Source: Avena insularis (taxonomy: Eukaryota > Streptophyta > Magnoliopsida > Poales > Poaceae). From it: a DNA stretch of 64,000 nt. Positions 47,491-58,790 of this stretch are shown here, piece after piece (position 1 is the stretch's first letter; each line of letters opens with the position of its first letter). A model generated the notes under the pieces. That model saw only the letters and a list, made by a program, of their open reading frames with translations, was not told the DNA's origin and did not search any database. The stretch is from positions 468,357,650 through 468,421,649 of the forward strand of contig CM042684.1 of NCBI GenBank assembly GCA_023614405.1. Reading direction: 5' to 3'. The position numbers and the translations under genes were made by a program.

Positions 47491-50400
47491 TGTGGTGACC
47501 CAGCATACCACGGCATGATGTAGTACACTATAGTCGTTGACATAACACTAATGAAACACCATTCACTAGTATTACATCTCAGAGTGGTACAACAGAAACA
47601 CAGCAGGTCCAAGACATGACTATAGATTACAACTCGACTCTTTACAAAAGATCCAGAGAACACTCTCGGTTAAAGGGAGAGAAAGAACTTCTTACAAAGA
47701 AGAACCAGAAGTAATAACTCAGAACTATCTAGTAACTACGACTAGTATGTATACTATTTGGCTTGCCATTGCTGCTATTGCAATGCTCTACAGAAGTAGG
47801 TTTTATGGCTAGAGAATCTACTTCTATCTACTTAAGAACTTAGTCTTCGCTTCGGTTGACATATATGTTGACTTCATTGACTCTATTGAAGAACTTGAGC
47901 TATTGATGATGGTTTCTTGAGAAGAAATTGATGTTGGCGTTGTCTTCAACAACTTAGAACCTAGCAAGGGTTAAGAAGGTACGGTTGAGTACGAGCATAC
48001 TCAGCAAGTTCACTAAAAAGGAGTGTATGATGCACTATCTCTACAGCCACAGACCATAGGTCGTAGGCAATGCAGGTTTTCGTAAACATTTCTTCAAAGG
48101 TTGCTTTTATTCTAAAAACTATGTCCGACAGCCTTCATAGGTTGACCAGAACCTTCATGGGGTTCCTTTCCTACCGCGTTTGTAGCTCCTTCCCGGAACA
48201 GGGAGTAACATGTCACAATTCTTACACTCTGCATAGGTGCGCCACTTTTCCCACAAGAGACCTTATCCTTGTTGCACAACCAAGCCGCGAGCTTGTCCAC
48301 ACTTCCATGGTATGGGGCCCAGTCTAAGATCCAAGCCAATCGCTGCCCTCTCCGCAACCCCGTATGAGACACGATCCCCCGAGACAACTACCATGGTTAC
48401 TCTTTGGGTAGCCTCTTGGAGACTCCGTATGCAACTCTGTCTGGCGGTCACCATCAAGTATGGTGAACTCAGACCCAGCCAGAGATGCACAAATAATCTA
48501 GACACCTAGCTCGCGGGGACCTAAGGGGTCCCACCCATGTGCTGGATTCTCTGGAACTCCACGAGAAATCAATAGCCTCACGATAAGGTCATCCTTCCAT
48601 ACGAAAGGGAGAAGATACAGCTGACTTTCCCGTCCCATTCCAAGTCTTATGGTTGACGCGTAATATATGGCGCTAGAATCACTGGCGACATTGGTTGTTA
48701 ACTCCTAGATGATACATTATTGTACAATGGCGTTTCCATTGCCAGTTATGATAGATTAGCTGATCACCCTGGATCAGTAACCAATATTTCCAGTTAATTG
48801 TGAAAATAGTGTTTTCGACCTATTTGAAATGCAGGTGATGACACAGTTGAGTTACAAGCATAGAAAATAATCAAAAGACATGAGCAAGTTGTGAACTTGC
48901 CTTTTGTGATTGCAAGATTATATACTCACGGTCTTCAAGACAATAGAAGATCCAAATTCTGTAAACAGGATCATTGGTCCGGTAAGGACTAATATTTATT
49001 ATGAAAGTCCATGTTTTAGGTTGATAAGAGTTGCAAAACTTATTATGAGATTGTTGTTTGAAGTGTCAAAACGAATAACTTTTGAAAAGAATGTTTCTTT
49101 GTGAAGATTTAATCAATCTTTATGGTTAGTAGAATGTGATTGATGTCATTTGTGTTTGTTCGATAAGTTTGGATTTGAGATGCCTTATGACATAATTTGG
49201 AATAGACAAAAGTTAACTATAAAACATAATTAGATCTAGGTTGTGATGTGTTGTAAAGTATTAATAAACTTTAAATCTTATAACAAGCATGTTTGAAGGT
49301 ATATGATCATTCACTTTTAGTTTAAGTGAGTTTTCTAAATGTTAATAGTTTTACTTTTAAGTATTATTAGAAACTTAGGTTATGGTTTTGGAAGTAGTAT
49401 TTCAATGTACAAGATTTAGGGTTTTTACATGAAATTGTGATTATTTCTTATTTAAGAATGTTAAAGAATTTACCAACTACATAATAAATAATAGTTTATT
49501 CCTTAATAACTTTAAAGTGTGTTGCAATAACACAACTGGTATTTTTAGGGAAACATACTTAATTAAGATCTTAGAAGTGAATTTTATTCAATTTTAAGTG
49601 TTATCCTTATTTTTATAAAATTCCACAAAGGGTTATATATCTTTAAATATTTACTTCAAGATTTATTTGAAAACAAATTAAGTTAGTATTTTTATATAAT
49701 AGTAGATTTATTTTTATGTGCAAAAATGATTTTTATTCATTTTTTAGGTCTTTTCCTTATTTTGTGAAATTTCACTTAGGTTTTAATGGTGTTAATATTT
49801 ATCTATATTTTATTTTACTCAAACAAACAATGTTATATTTTCCTTAGGTAGATATTATTTTTGTGATCATTCCAATATGTTATCTATATTTTTAGGATTT
49901 TTCTATATTTTTCTAGGGCTAAAACAATTTCAGAGTATATTTGTAATTAGAAATTTTAAACAAACCTTCTTATTAAACATGGGCCTAGCCCACTGGGCTG
50001 GCCTAGCCTGATCCGGCCTACTGGGTTGGCTTGGCCCGATCCGTCCCACTAGGTTGGGTCAAACCAACCTAGGGTCACTAGACCGGCCTCAATCGACCCC
50101 GTCACTTTCCTCTCTCTCCCCCTCGACCTTATCCCTGGTGATGCCCTAGCGACGCCCTGGCGACGACGTCACCGCTATGGTTCCGACGGCCCCAGACCAC
50201 CGTGATCGCCGATGTGGTGCAAGACAGTGTGGACGATGACGCCACACGGCGCTGTCCTGCTCGATCTGGTGCTGGTGCTCTCCACTGGCCGCGGTGGCCC
50301 CACCTCATGGCTAGGGTTTGGTCTGTCGTGCTTTGGCGCTGTCCTCGATGGCGCTGTGGTGCTCGTGGCGCTGCTCCTCCATGGTCGCCACTGCTGTGTG

Positions 50401-52289
50401 CAGGCGCGGGTTGCAGCGCCCCTCGGGGTGCTCCCCGTGCCGCCTCCTCTCTACCACCGGCCTCCTCTCTGCTTCTTCTCTGATAATCTTACGAGGAACT
50501 TGAGTAAGTCCTCTCATCTCCTCTCTATGATCTATCTTATCTCTACTCCATGCCATGCGGTTACTTGCGATGGATTTCCCTATTTAGGGTTTATCCCTAA
50601 TTCTAGGGTTCATCCCTTGTAGTGGTGTTTAACTTAGCCTCTTGGTCAGTTTCCTGGGCAATACTCTTGCAGATGACCTTACTGATGTGTATTGCTAAGC
50701 TCTGTTTGATCATATTTTGTTACCATGTTCTTTATAAGAGAATACCATGTAAATGCATGGTTAGGATTGTGTAGATTCCTGGGTTATTATTGGTATTCGT
50801 GGTAAATTTAGTATTAGGGTTGAGTTGGGATGCCTATATTCTAAACTAATGTTACTTGGTTAATTGACTTGGTACTTTTCTGTGAAGTACCCTGTAATCT
50901 TTGGCTTTGCTCAGGAATCTATCTTGATACTGTGTAGAACCATGGTGAATAATATTTATTCTATTCTCTGTCATGATTATAGAATAGATCTTGTAGAAGA
51001 ATGATTCCTATATGCTTATAGGAAGATGATTTAATTCCCTTGATTGTTGAGATTCTCAATATTGTAGCCTGGTGTTAGACAGTGTTGACCCTTGCTATTC
51101 TTTCTAATTAAAGTGAATAAATGATTCCGAAAATCTTTTAGGAAGATGATTATGTGTGTTTAAGAAAGTGAACTTGAGCTTGTGCTCAAGCAAAAAAATG
51201 AATCTGCTAGGTACAGAGGTGCTACCCTTCTGGGAATGTGCCCTGTATACTAGCAGCTGTGATTTATTGATATCTAGTTAAGACTAGATCCTCTTTGGTC
51301 TATGATGCTGGTCTGAGATCCTTCTTAAAGTAAAAACCACTTGTTTTTACTTGTTGCCTAACTACTCATGATTGATCATGCCCTTGCATGATCATATATG
51401 GATATTTATTGGTGGTTTTAATGTGTGCCCAAGTGATTGCTCCAGTGGTTCCTTCATAGATGATCTTGCTACTGTGGTAAATAACTTGGTGGCTTCTGCT
51501 GTCATTAGATCTACTGCTGTGTTACCCCCTTGAGGTGAGTGCACAACAGTGGACCTAATAAGCATGGCCTGCTACTATGACCAAGCCAATGATGCATAGG
51601 CTGAGGCAAGATTTCATTAAAGAATAGATATTACTTGATGACTTTTAAATTCTCTATGATGATTTTGCATCGCAATCTTTGCAGTTCTGAGAGAAACACT
51701 CCACCTATCCTCCTAGATATGTTCTAGTTGCAGGGTAATTGAATAGATATTGATTTGCAACATCCTATTTGATCCCCTTGTTTCTTATGGTGAAATAAAG
51801 TAAGAACAAATACTATGGTTGATCATGGAATAGAGAATAACCTGATACTGGGTGAATTACTAGAACTTGCTGTTGATGCGCTTGATCAGCCAACTATCTT
51901 TGTCATTGTACTTGATCTTTTTGCTGTTGGTGCCTTTCCTCCCAGTGATACTAGCTTGTATTTCTCTGATGAGCTTGATCTGCTAGACTAGCCTATTTCT
52001 GCTATGGAGTCATGGTGGCTATGGTCTGATTGATGTAGATATGGGAATGAATCAGTAGTGTTCTTGGGATAGCTCTGAAAGGATTTCTTGGCTGTGTGGA
52101 GAGAGTGAAGTAGCTAGCTGAAGCTGCTACGGTTGTGCTTCCTTTTATGAGCTTGCTGGGCTGTTGCTGTATTGACAACACATCTATTTGCATGGATGTG
52201 TATGTTGCTTACAATTGGGCCCCACTGGGTGCAAGTTCCCACATGTGGGAAACTTGGTGCTGTGGATGTGCTTCAGCTGTTTTGATATT
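47491..52289 (-). repeat. 5' LTR of element D (right copy, truncated at 52289)
   Basis: Plus strand starts tgtggtgacccagcatacca. Homologous to 30063-34966 at roughly mid-90s percent identity by eye. It lacks about 230 bp at 48993 and has a small insertion near 48697. It ends at gatatt, where Gypsy-2 enters; the left copy continues gatattatcttgg. Confidence 0.88.
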
Positions 52290-52801
52290 TGTTGGGATAT
52301 ACTTTCCGGGTATCCTCATAGTTCCTCACTGACCAGGGTGGCCCACTTCGACTTAGAGCTTTGCTTCACGGGCGGCCCAGTCAGGGAGAAAGACGGAGTC
52401 CAATCCGGCTACGGGAAGGCCCAGAAGACTTACCGACTTAGGCCAGTAATGTTACTTGTAGTTCAAGATGTACTCTGTAACTGACTCTTAGTCCTAGCCG
52501 GATAGATCTCTCCTGTAAACCCTAGGCCGGATATCTATATAAGCCGTCCTAGGGAAAGCCTTTAGGGCACACCTCAATAGTCTACAATCTCAACTCGCAC
52601 AGGCGAAACCCTTGTAACCCATATTCCGGCTCTGCCGTATTATTGGATTGCTAGCAGGAGTAGGGTCCGTCCAAAGCCGGCGTATTCGAATCTAGGTAAA
52701 CTTGTGTGCTCACTGTCCCGGAACACCGTACGTCTCACACCCCGCTCTTACACATGCCTCGAGGACCCCCTCATGGCGTACTTGTCATCAATCCGACGAC
52801 A
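52290..52801 (+). repeat. 5' LTR of Gypsy-2 (512 bp)
   Basis: tgttgggatatactttccgg to caatccgacgaca. TATA box tatataa at 52536-52542 followed by gccgtcctaggg. The unbroken D site at 34961-34966 (gatatt, then atcttgg) confirms the left boundary. Confidence 0.9.
52536..52542 (+). promoter_or_regulatory. TATA box of Gypsy-2 LTR
   Basis: tatataa in ggatatctatataagccg, about 247 bp into the LTR. Confidence 0.65.
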
Positions 52802-52803
52802 GT

Positions 52804-52821
52804 TGGCGCCCACCGTGGGGC
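52804..52821 (+). other. Primer binding site of Gypsy-2
   Basis: TGGCGCCCACCGTGGGGC, identical to that of Gypsy-1, two bases inside the LTR. Confidence 0.85.
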
Positions 52822-52841
52822 AAGTGAGCTTCGGATCTGCG

Positions 52842-55543
52842 TTCCGAGCGGAATCTGCAAGAATCAGAATCGGTGAGACTATCGCCCTCGGTCGCATCCT
52901 CTACGCCAGCGACGTCCCTCTCATCGTTCTCGACGAGACCTAGATTCCAGCTAAGGAGGCTGTGACTACCTACAGAATGATGTCTTTTGGCGAGATCGAT
53001 GTTTGCATCGGTTTCGCTGAACCTGCCCCACCCACCCCAGCGGTGATGATAGAGGCAGAAGAATCTTCTGGGTCCCCTTTGTCCACGGAGGTGGCAGAGT
53101 TCTGGATCTCAGAAAACCCTAAACCCACCCAGCCCGCACCAGTTGCGGAGATAGTGGAGAAATCCGAGCCTGAAGAAGACCTAGCGGCCCAAGTCAAATC
53201 TGGAGTGGATCTCCCTGGAGGAGCCGGATCCCAGATCGACCCACCCACAGAAGTCGAAATCCAGGAGGAGCATATCAATGACACTGATTCCGGCTCTGAT
53301 GATGCCGGGACAGACCGACCTTTCCTAAGGTACACATTACGACGTATGATAATGCAAGATGCGAGCGCAGATGCAATTCTCGAGACCATCAAAAGTTTTG
53401 ACATGGCTGATCGCGAAAGCCACAGGCACCTCAGGAAGCACGCGTCACACTTTGTCGGGTACGTCGGATCCGGATCCGGCTCAGCCGATGCTGGAGAAAA
53501 CACCGACTCTATGCTAGAGGCAATTGGAACAAACGCCGACGTACCCGCATCCTCGGATGAATCGATGACGTCAGCACATTTCTGAAAGTTCTTCGTGGAA
53601 TATGAAGAGAAGTATAACTCCAAAGCTGCAGGGGAAGGAGAAGCCATGGATGAAGGATCCGGGGAACACTCTCCCAAAGCGCAGGATGACATGGACGTCG
53701 GAGATAATCCCGAGGTCCAGATGTCTGAAAGTACCGATTAGAGCCTGACTCCGTGAAACGGACCCAAAGTCGTCTTTGCTACCGGCGCTGCCAAGAAGGC
53801 AAATAAGAAGAACAAGAAAAACAAGACCCTAGCAAAAGACCCTCTGGCTGAGGAGGTGATTGCCGAGGAATACGAAGAAGACTCGGATGGAGCACTTATC
53901 CCAGAAGAGCCGAAAAAAGAAGAATCGGTGGATGGACACGTGATCACCGAAGGTGCGCGTAGACTCATCGATGCTGCATTAACCACACCTATCCCTACAG
54001 CTGCAGAACTTACTGCTGAAGAGCTGGACGAAAGGGCCCAGGCCCTAGAAGCGCATCGTCAACAACTCCTCGATGAAGCCAAAAACATCGAGGTGGAGAA
54101 GAAACGCATGGAAACTAAGGACTACATGTCTCGGTTGCATCAGAAGACACGGAAGCGTCACACCAATGACGACCAATTCCCACATATCCGTGTCGTCCTT
54201 TTCGGAGATGAGATGGGGAAGCCACGGAAAGATAGCAAAGGAGATTGGGTATATCCAACCCCAGTACAGAATACCGTGGTGGCCCGAGAAATTCTATCGG
54301 CTAAACCAGGACCAGAGGAGATCCGTTTGGGTATCAAGCTACTCAACAAAGGACTAAAGCAGCAAAATGTCGCCCTGTCCGGAAGTCAAAAACTGGTATC
54401 GGATTCCGACCAATGTCGAACAGATCCGGCATGGGCTGACGTGAGACCCCACCGTGTTTCGGAGCAGCATTATTGCCCCGAACGACGGGAGGACAATTAT
54501 TCGAGAACCGGATCGTCAGGACAGCATCGCAGGACTGCACGCGACTGGAGCAACGTCGCACCAGCGGCCAAGAAAGAGGCCATCGCCGCTCTGAATCCGA
54601 GGAATCCACCCCGACGAGAATCTAACAATCGAAGGGGAGAAGATAAAGAGAAACGTCGGGAGGAGGATCGTCAAAAAATGCCACCTCCTAGACATGCAAG
54701 CCATCCGACTGAGCCCCACCATGGTGGGAACGACGGACAAAGAAACGACGGAAACCACGCCGGAACAAGCAGGCAGGGGGCTCGTCGTAGTCAAGACCCT
54801 CCCGGAATCGGAATAATGACATTCCGGACGGAGATCGGCGATCAGCCGGAAACTATCCAGCTGCCCCACTCTCTCCACCACACAGTCATCACAACGGCTC
54901 CCAAGGAGGGCAAGGAGGACGACATGGCGGAGGAGGTGGTCGCAGAAGCCGAAGTCCGGCTCCAAGGCACCGCAGCCACAGCCGACATTCGGGACGATCT
55001 TTATCCCCGAACGACGCAAGGCATAGGATCAACTCCAACATAGAGGCTTGGCGCTACGAAAACAATGATATCTACGTGGGCCCAAAGTGCTTCGGACCAC
55101 GCATCAGAGCTACAAAATTCCCGGAAGGATTTGCTATCTCAAGACATATCCAAGCCTATGATGGCATTGCTCGGCCAGATACCTGGCTACAGGATTTCTT
55201 CCAAGCTTGCTGCATCACCAAAGGGGGAAACAGCCTGGTCGCAACCCGATATCTCCCACTTATGTTGCGGAACACGGCACGATCGTGGCTCAATGAACTT
55301 CCGGAGAACACCATCCATAACTGGTATGACATGCAAAGTGTGTTCTTTCGGAATTTCGAAGGCACATATTAGAGGCCCTGTACGGTCGGAGACCTACAGC
55401 GTTGCACCCATAAAGCCGGAGAAACTTACCGGGACTACCTCAGACGATGGATCGACACCAAGAACTCATGTGAAGGAGTAAATGATCAAACTGCGATTGA
55501 AGCTTTCATTGCAGGTCTCCCAATTGGTCTACTGCGCCATCGC
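52842..55543 (+). pseudogene. Gypsy-2 gag, N-terminal and capsid region
   Basis: The first frame begins ARIRIGETIALGRILYASD just after the PBS and has a TAG at 52941-52943, a TGA at 53583-53585 and further stops near 53740-53757. It is acidic (PPTEVEIQEEHINDTDSGSD), then a Lys/Glu-rich coiled-coil-like stretch around 54000-54130. Near 54800 the coding frame changes; the new frame holds a Gly-rich and Arg/Ser stretch (RRSRSPAPRHRSHSRHSGRS, near 54944-55000). The capsid follows (IQAYDGIARPDTWLQDFFQA, NTARSWLNELP, FFRNFEGTY), with one TAG at 55370-55372, then YRDYLRRWIDTKNSCEGV. Start codon not assigned. Confidence 0.8.
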
Positions 55544-56833
55544 TTGAAGTGTGACAAGGTCACTGATTTGGGAGAGATGATAGAAATAGCGAGCAAGTAT
55601 GCAGATGTTGACGACGATGCAGAGGGATTGCTCAACGTCCTAGCTGTGCCTCAGTCGGCAAGACAACCAAAGCAACAAGCTCAGAAGCGCAAAAATACCT
55701 CGGAAGAAAAACCCAACACGGAAACTGCGGTGGTTACTACCGTTTCCGGGTCTGGAGGACGAGGAGGACATGGCGGAGGCCGAGGGCGTGGCTGTGGGAC
55801 TTCAAGGGTCCAAGGTAGAGGAGAACAGCAACCAGGCAAAACCTACTCTTGGGCCGACATTGCCAGTAACCCATGTGTGCATCACCTAGACGCCAATGGG
55901 GGCTCGTCCCACACCAACGCTGAATGTCGTTTCAATAACGACATCAAAAGAGATGACACCGCGGGCTACAAAGCTAAGCGGAAGAAGGGAAAGAAAAATC
56001 CCGAAAAGGATAAGGAGACCAAGGAAGATTCCGACATGGAGGAAGTTGATGCTTCAAATCCCAAGCCGGAAGGGAAGAAAACTTTTCCCACCAACAAGGA
56101 CACTTATGTCACTTTCCTCGGATCTCAACCAGCAAAGGTCAAGAAAGCAGTTCTACACAAGCTCAATGCAACAGTTTCGGCGGTCCCCCAGTATCTGGAC
56201 TGGTCGGAAGTGGCAATCACATTTGACCGCGATGATCATCCGCCTAAGTTACACAGGCGAGGAAAATACGCCTTAATCGTCAACCCACTTATTGACGGTT
56301 ATGGTTTCTCCAAGACTCTCATGGACGGTGGTAGCAGCATCAATATTCTCTATGTCGAAACGCTGTGCCGGATGAAGATCTCGGAAACCCAGCTGAACCA
56401 TAGCTCTGTGATATTTCACGGAGTTGTCCCAGGAAGACAAGCTAATTCCCTGGGAGAGATTACTTTGGATGTTACCTTTGGAACTCCAAAGAACTATCGA
56501 ACGGAAGCACTTTCCTTCGAAGTGGTCCCGTTCAAGAGCGCATATCACGCTATATTCGGACGTCCGGCTTACTGGGCTTTTATGGCTCGTCCGTGTTACA
56601 TTTACAATATGATGAAAATTCCAGGTCCCAACGGCGTGATCACCATCAGGGGAGACCCGAAGAAAGCGCGAGAGTGCGAGGATGGAAATGCCGCCTTTGC
56701 ACGCCTAGGAGTACCAGGAGATCAACAAGAGCATAGATCCGTCCGAGATGCCCACAACGAAGAAGGAGGTGACAAAGCCAAATCTGGAGTTCAAGGCATC
56801 AGAAGAGACGAAGAAAGCACCGTTGAAGGATGA
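55544..56833 (+). pseudogene. Gypsy-2 nucleocapsid-protease region
   Basis: Continuous 429-codon frame in phase with the capsid upstream. It has an RGG-like tract (GGRGGHGGGRGRG near 55757), a Cys/His motif CVHH...SHTNAEC (near 55875-55930), a Lys-rich linker and then retropepsin: TLMDGGSSINILY (near 56312) with the normal DGGSS and AYHAIFGRPAYWAFMA (near 56540). It stops at TGA 56831-56833. The next domain is in another frame, reached by a shift near 56983 (EHSLN/NPNAKPVKQ). Confidence 0.88.
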
Positions 56834-56985
56834 TGACCCCTCCAAGGTGACCCAGATAGGCGTAGGCCTAGGTAGCGCATAGGAAAGCGTGCTCGTCAAG
56901 TTCCTCCAAGCAAATCAAGATATCTTCGCATCGCAGCCATCTGACATGACCGGAGTACCTAGGGAACTTGCCGAGCACTCTCTAA

Positions 56986-58140
56986 ATGAACCCGAACGCT
57001 AAACCTGTCAAACAGTCCCTACGACGATTTGGCGATGAAAAGCGTAAGGCAATAGCTAAGGAACTAGCACGGCTCGAGTTAGCCGGATTCATAGAAGAGG
57101 TCATCCACACTGAGTGGTCGGCCAATCCTGTAATAGTCCCTAAAAAGGACACCACTGATTTAAGGATGTGTGTTGATTATACTGCCTTGAACAAGGCTTG
57201 TCCAAAAGATCCGTTCGCCCTGCCTAGAATTGATCAAGTTATCGATTCTACGGCAGGCTCGGAACTCCTCTGTTTTCTCGACGCATATTCCGGTTATCAC
57301 CAAATTCGGATGAAGGAATCTGACAAAGTCAAAACTTCATTCGTAACCCCTTTCGGAACCTTCTGTTTTGTTACGATGCCTTTTGGGTTGAAGAACACAG
57401 GAGCTACATACCAGCGCACGATGCAGCGTTGCCTCCATGACCAACTCAGACGCAATGTACATGCATACATGGATGATATCGCGGTAATGTCCAAAAAGAA
57501 GGAAACGCTGATTTCCGACTTGGAGGAAACATTTGCCAATCTACAAAAATACAACATCATGCTTAACCCGAAGAAATGTTTCTTTGGAATACCAGCCGGA
57601 AAGTTGTTAGGTTTCGTTGTGTCTCAAAGAGGCATAGAGGTGAACCGAGACAAAATCAAGGCTATACTCAATATTTCCAGGCCAACTCGCTTGAATGACG
57701 TACAAAGACTAACTGGTTGCATCGCTGCGGTCAGTCGATTTGTAAGCCGGTTTGGTGAAAGAGCCGCACCATTATACAAACTCTTGAAAAAGACCAAGGA
57801 TTTTGTTTGGACTGACGAAGCTGAAGCTGCACTACAAGATCTGAAGAAAGTATTCTCATCTGCTCCTATCCTTGCAGCGCCGGAACCTATGGAACCGATG
57901 TTTCTCTATCTTGCTGCGATAAATAAGGTCGTTAGTATCGTCATGGTGGTGGAGAGACCAGAGGAAAATCAGGAACACCTGGTGCAACGTCCGACTTACT
58001 TTGTCAGCAAGGTCCTAACAGAATCAAAACAGCGGTATCCGCGCTATCAAAAGTTGGATTACGATGTTTTCTAGCATCTCATAAGTTACGACACTACTTT
58101 CAGGAGCATCCAATTACCGTGGTGAGCACAGCTCCCATGG
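56986..58140 (+). pseudogene. Gypsy-2 reverse transcriptase
   Basis: Open for 362 codons (56986-58074). Motifs: LAGFIEEVIHTEWSANPVIV, LRMCVDYTALNKACPKDPF, CFLDAYSGYHQI, TMPFGLKNTGATYQRTMQ and HAYMDDIAVMSKK (YMDD at 57466-57477), then LGFVVSQRGIEVN and LTGCIAAVSRF. All the expected palm, finger and connection blocks are present. It ends in a TAG (58072-58074) at YDVF, and the sequence continues in another frame as LRHYFQEHPITVV, so an indel closes the gene. Among the best preserved RT domains in the window. Confidence 0.93.
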
Positions 58141-58782
58141 GAGATATAATCAACAACAGTGACGCCACAGGACGCGTCGCCAAATGGGGCATAGAGCTTT
58201 CAGCTTTCGATATTGAGTACAAACCTCGGACAGCAATCAAATCCCAGATCCTTGCTGACTTTGTCGCTGATTGGATAGAGACGAAGGAGAACATGATCCT
58301 CCCTGAGTCGGAATATTGGACCCTCTTTTTCGATGGGTCTAAGGCTCGAGGGGGATGGCGTGGTGCTCAAATCACCCCAAGGAGATAAACTTTTATACGT
58401 GTTGCAGATACACTTCACAGCGACAAACAATATTGCCGAGTATGAAGCACTGCTGCATGGAATCCGGATTGCTAAGGATATTGGCATCCGACGTTTGATG
58501 TGTTACAGAGATTCGGATCTTGTTGCTCAGCAAGTGTCGGATATTTGTAACGCAAATAAACACATGGCAGCATATAAAGCTGTCGTGGATGATCTATCTA
58601 GATCGTTCGAAGGGTTTGAAGTTCAACACATCCCTCGAGCAGAAAATGAGGAAGCAGACGCACTATCTCGGATAGGTTCCGCGCGGAAAGAGGTCCCGGA
58701 TGGCGCTTTTTTAGAGCACCTCAAAGTTCCCTCAATAAAGGGAGTAGATGAGGAATATCCGACCAAATCGACTCACCTCTGA
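58141..58782 (+). pseudogene. Gypsy-2 RNase H
   Basis: WTLFFDGSKARGG (near 58320) carries the first Asp. A frame change near 58360 follows, then NNIAEYEALLHGIRIA (Glu, near 58428) and CYRDSDLVAQQ (Asp, near 58510; relatives have GDSDLV). ENEEADALSRIGS (near 58650) has the last Asp. The linker FLEHLKVPSIKG is shared with Gypsy-1. A stop at 58780-58782 precedes integrase. Confidence 0.87.
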
Positions 58783-58790
58783 TAGCAGTC

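Larger units (their letters stand above)
47107..52289 (-). mobile_element. Element D, right part: leader, PBS and 5' LTR
   Basis: After the target duplication (47107-47111) the D leader continues to 47476, then PBS 47488-47477, then the 5' LTR from 47491. At 52289 it is cut by Gypsy-2. The remaining about 0.94 kb of LTR (equivalent of 34967-35908) should lie beyond Gypsy-2, outside the window. Confidence 0.85.

Noticed and set aside
52962..53692. Host gene on the minus strand opposite Gypsy-2 gag (240 codons)
   Set aside because: Mirror frame of the acidic gag segment; no domain, and it ends within the element.
53856..55043. Single protein from the 395-codon frame in Gypsy-2
   Set aside because: Beyond about 54800 the better coding sense (Arg/Ser tract joining the capsid) is in another frame, so the last part of this frame is a shadow.
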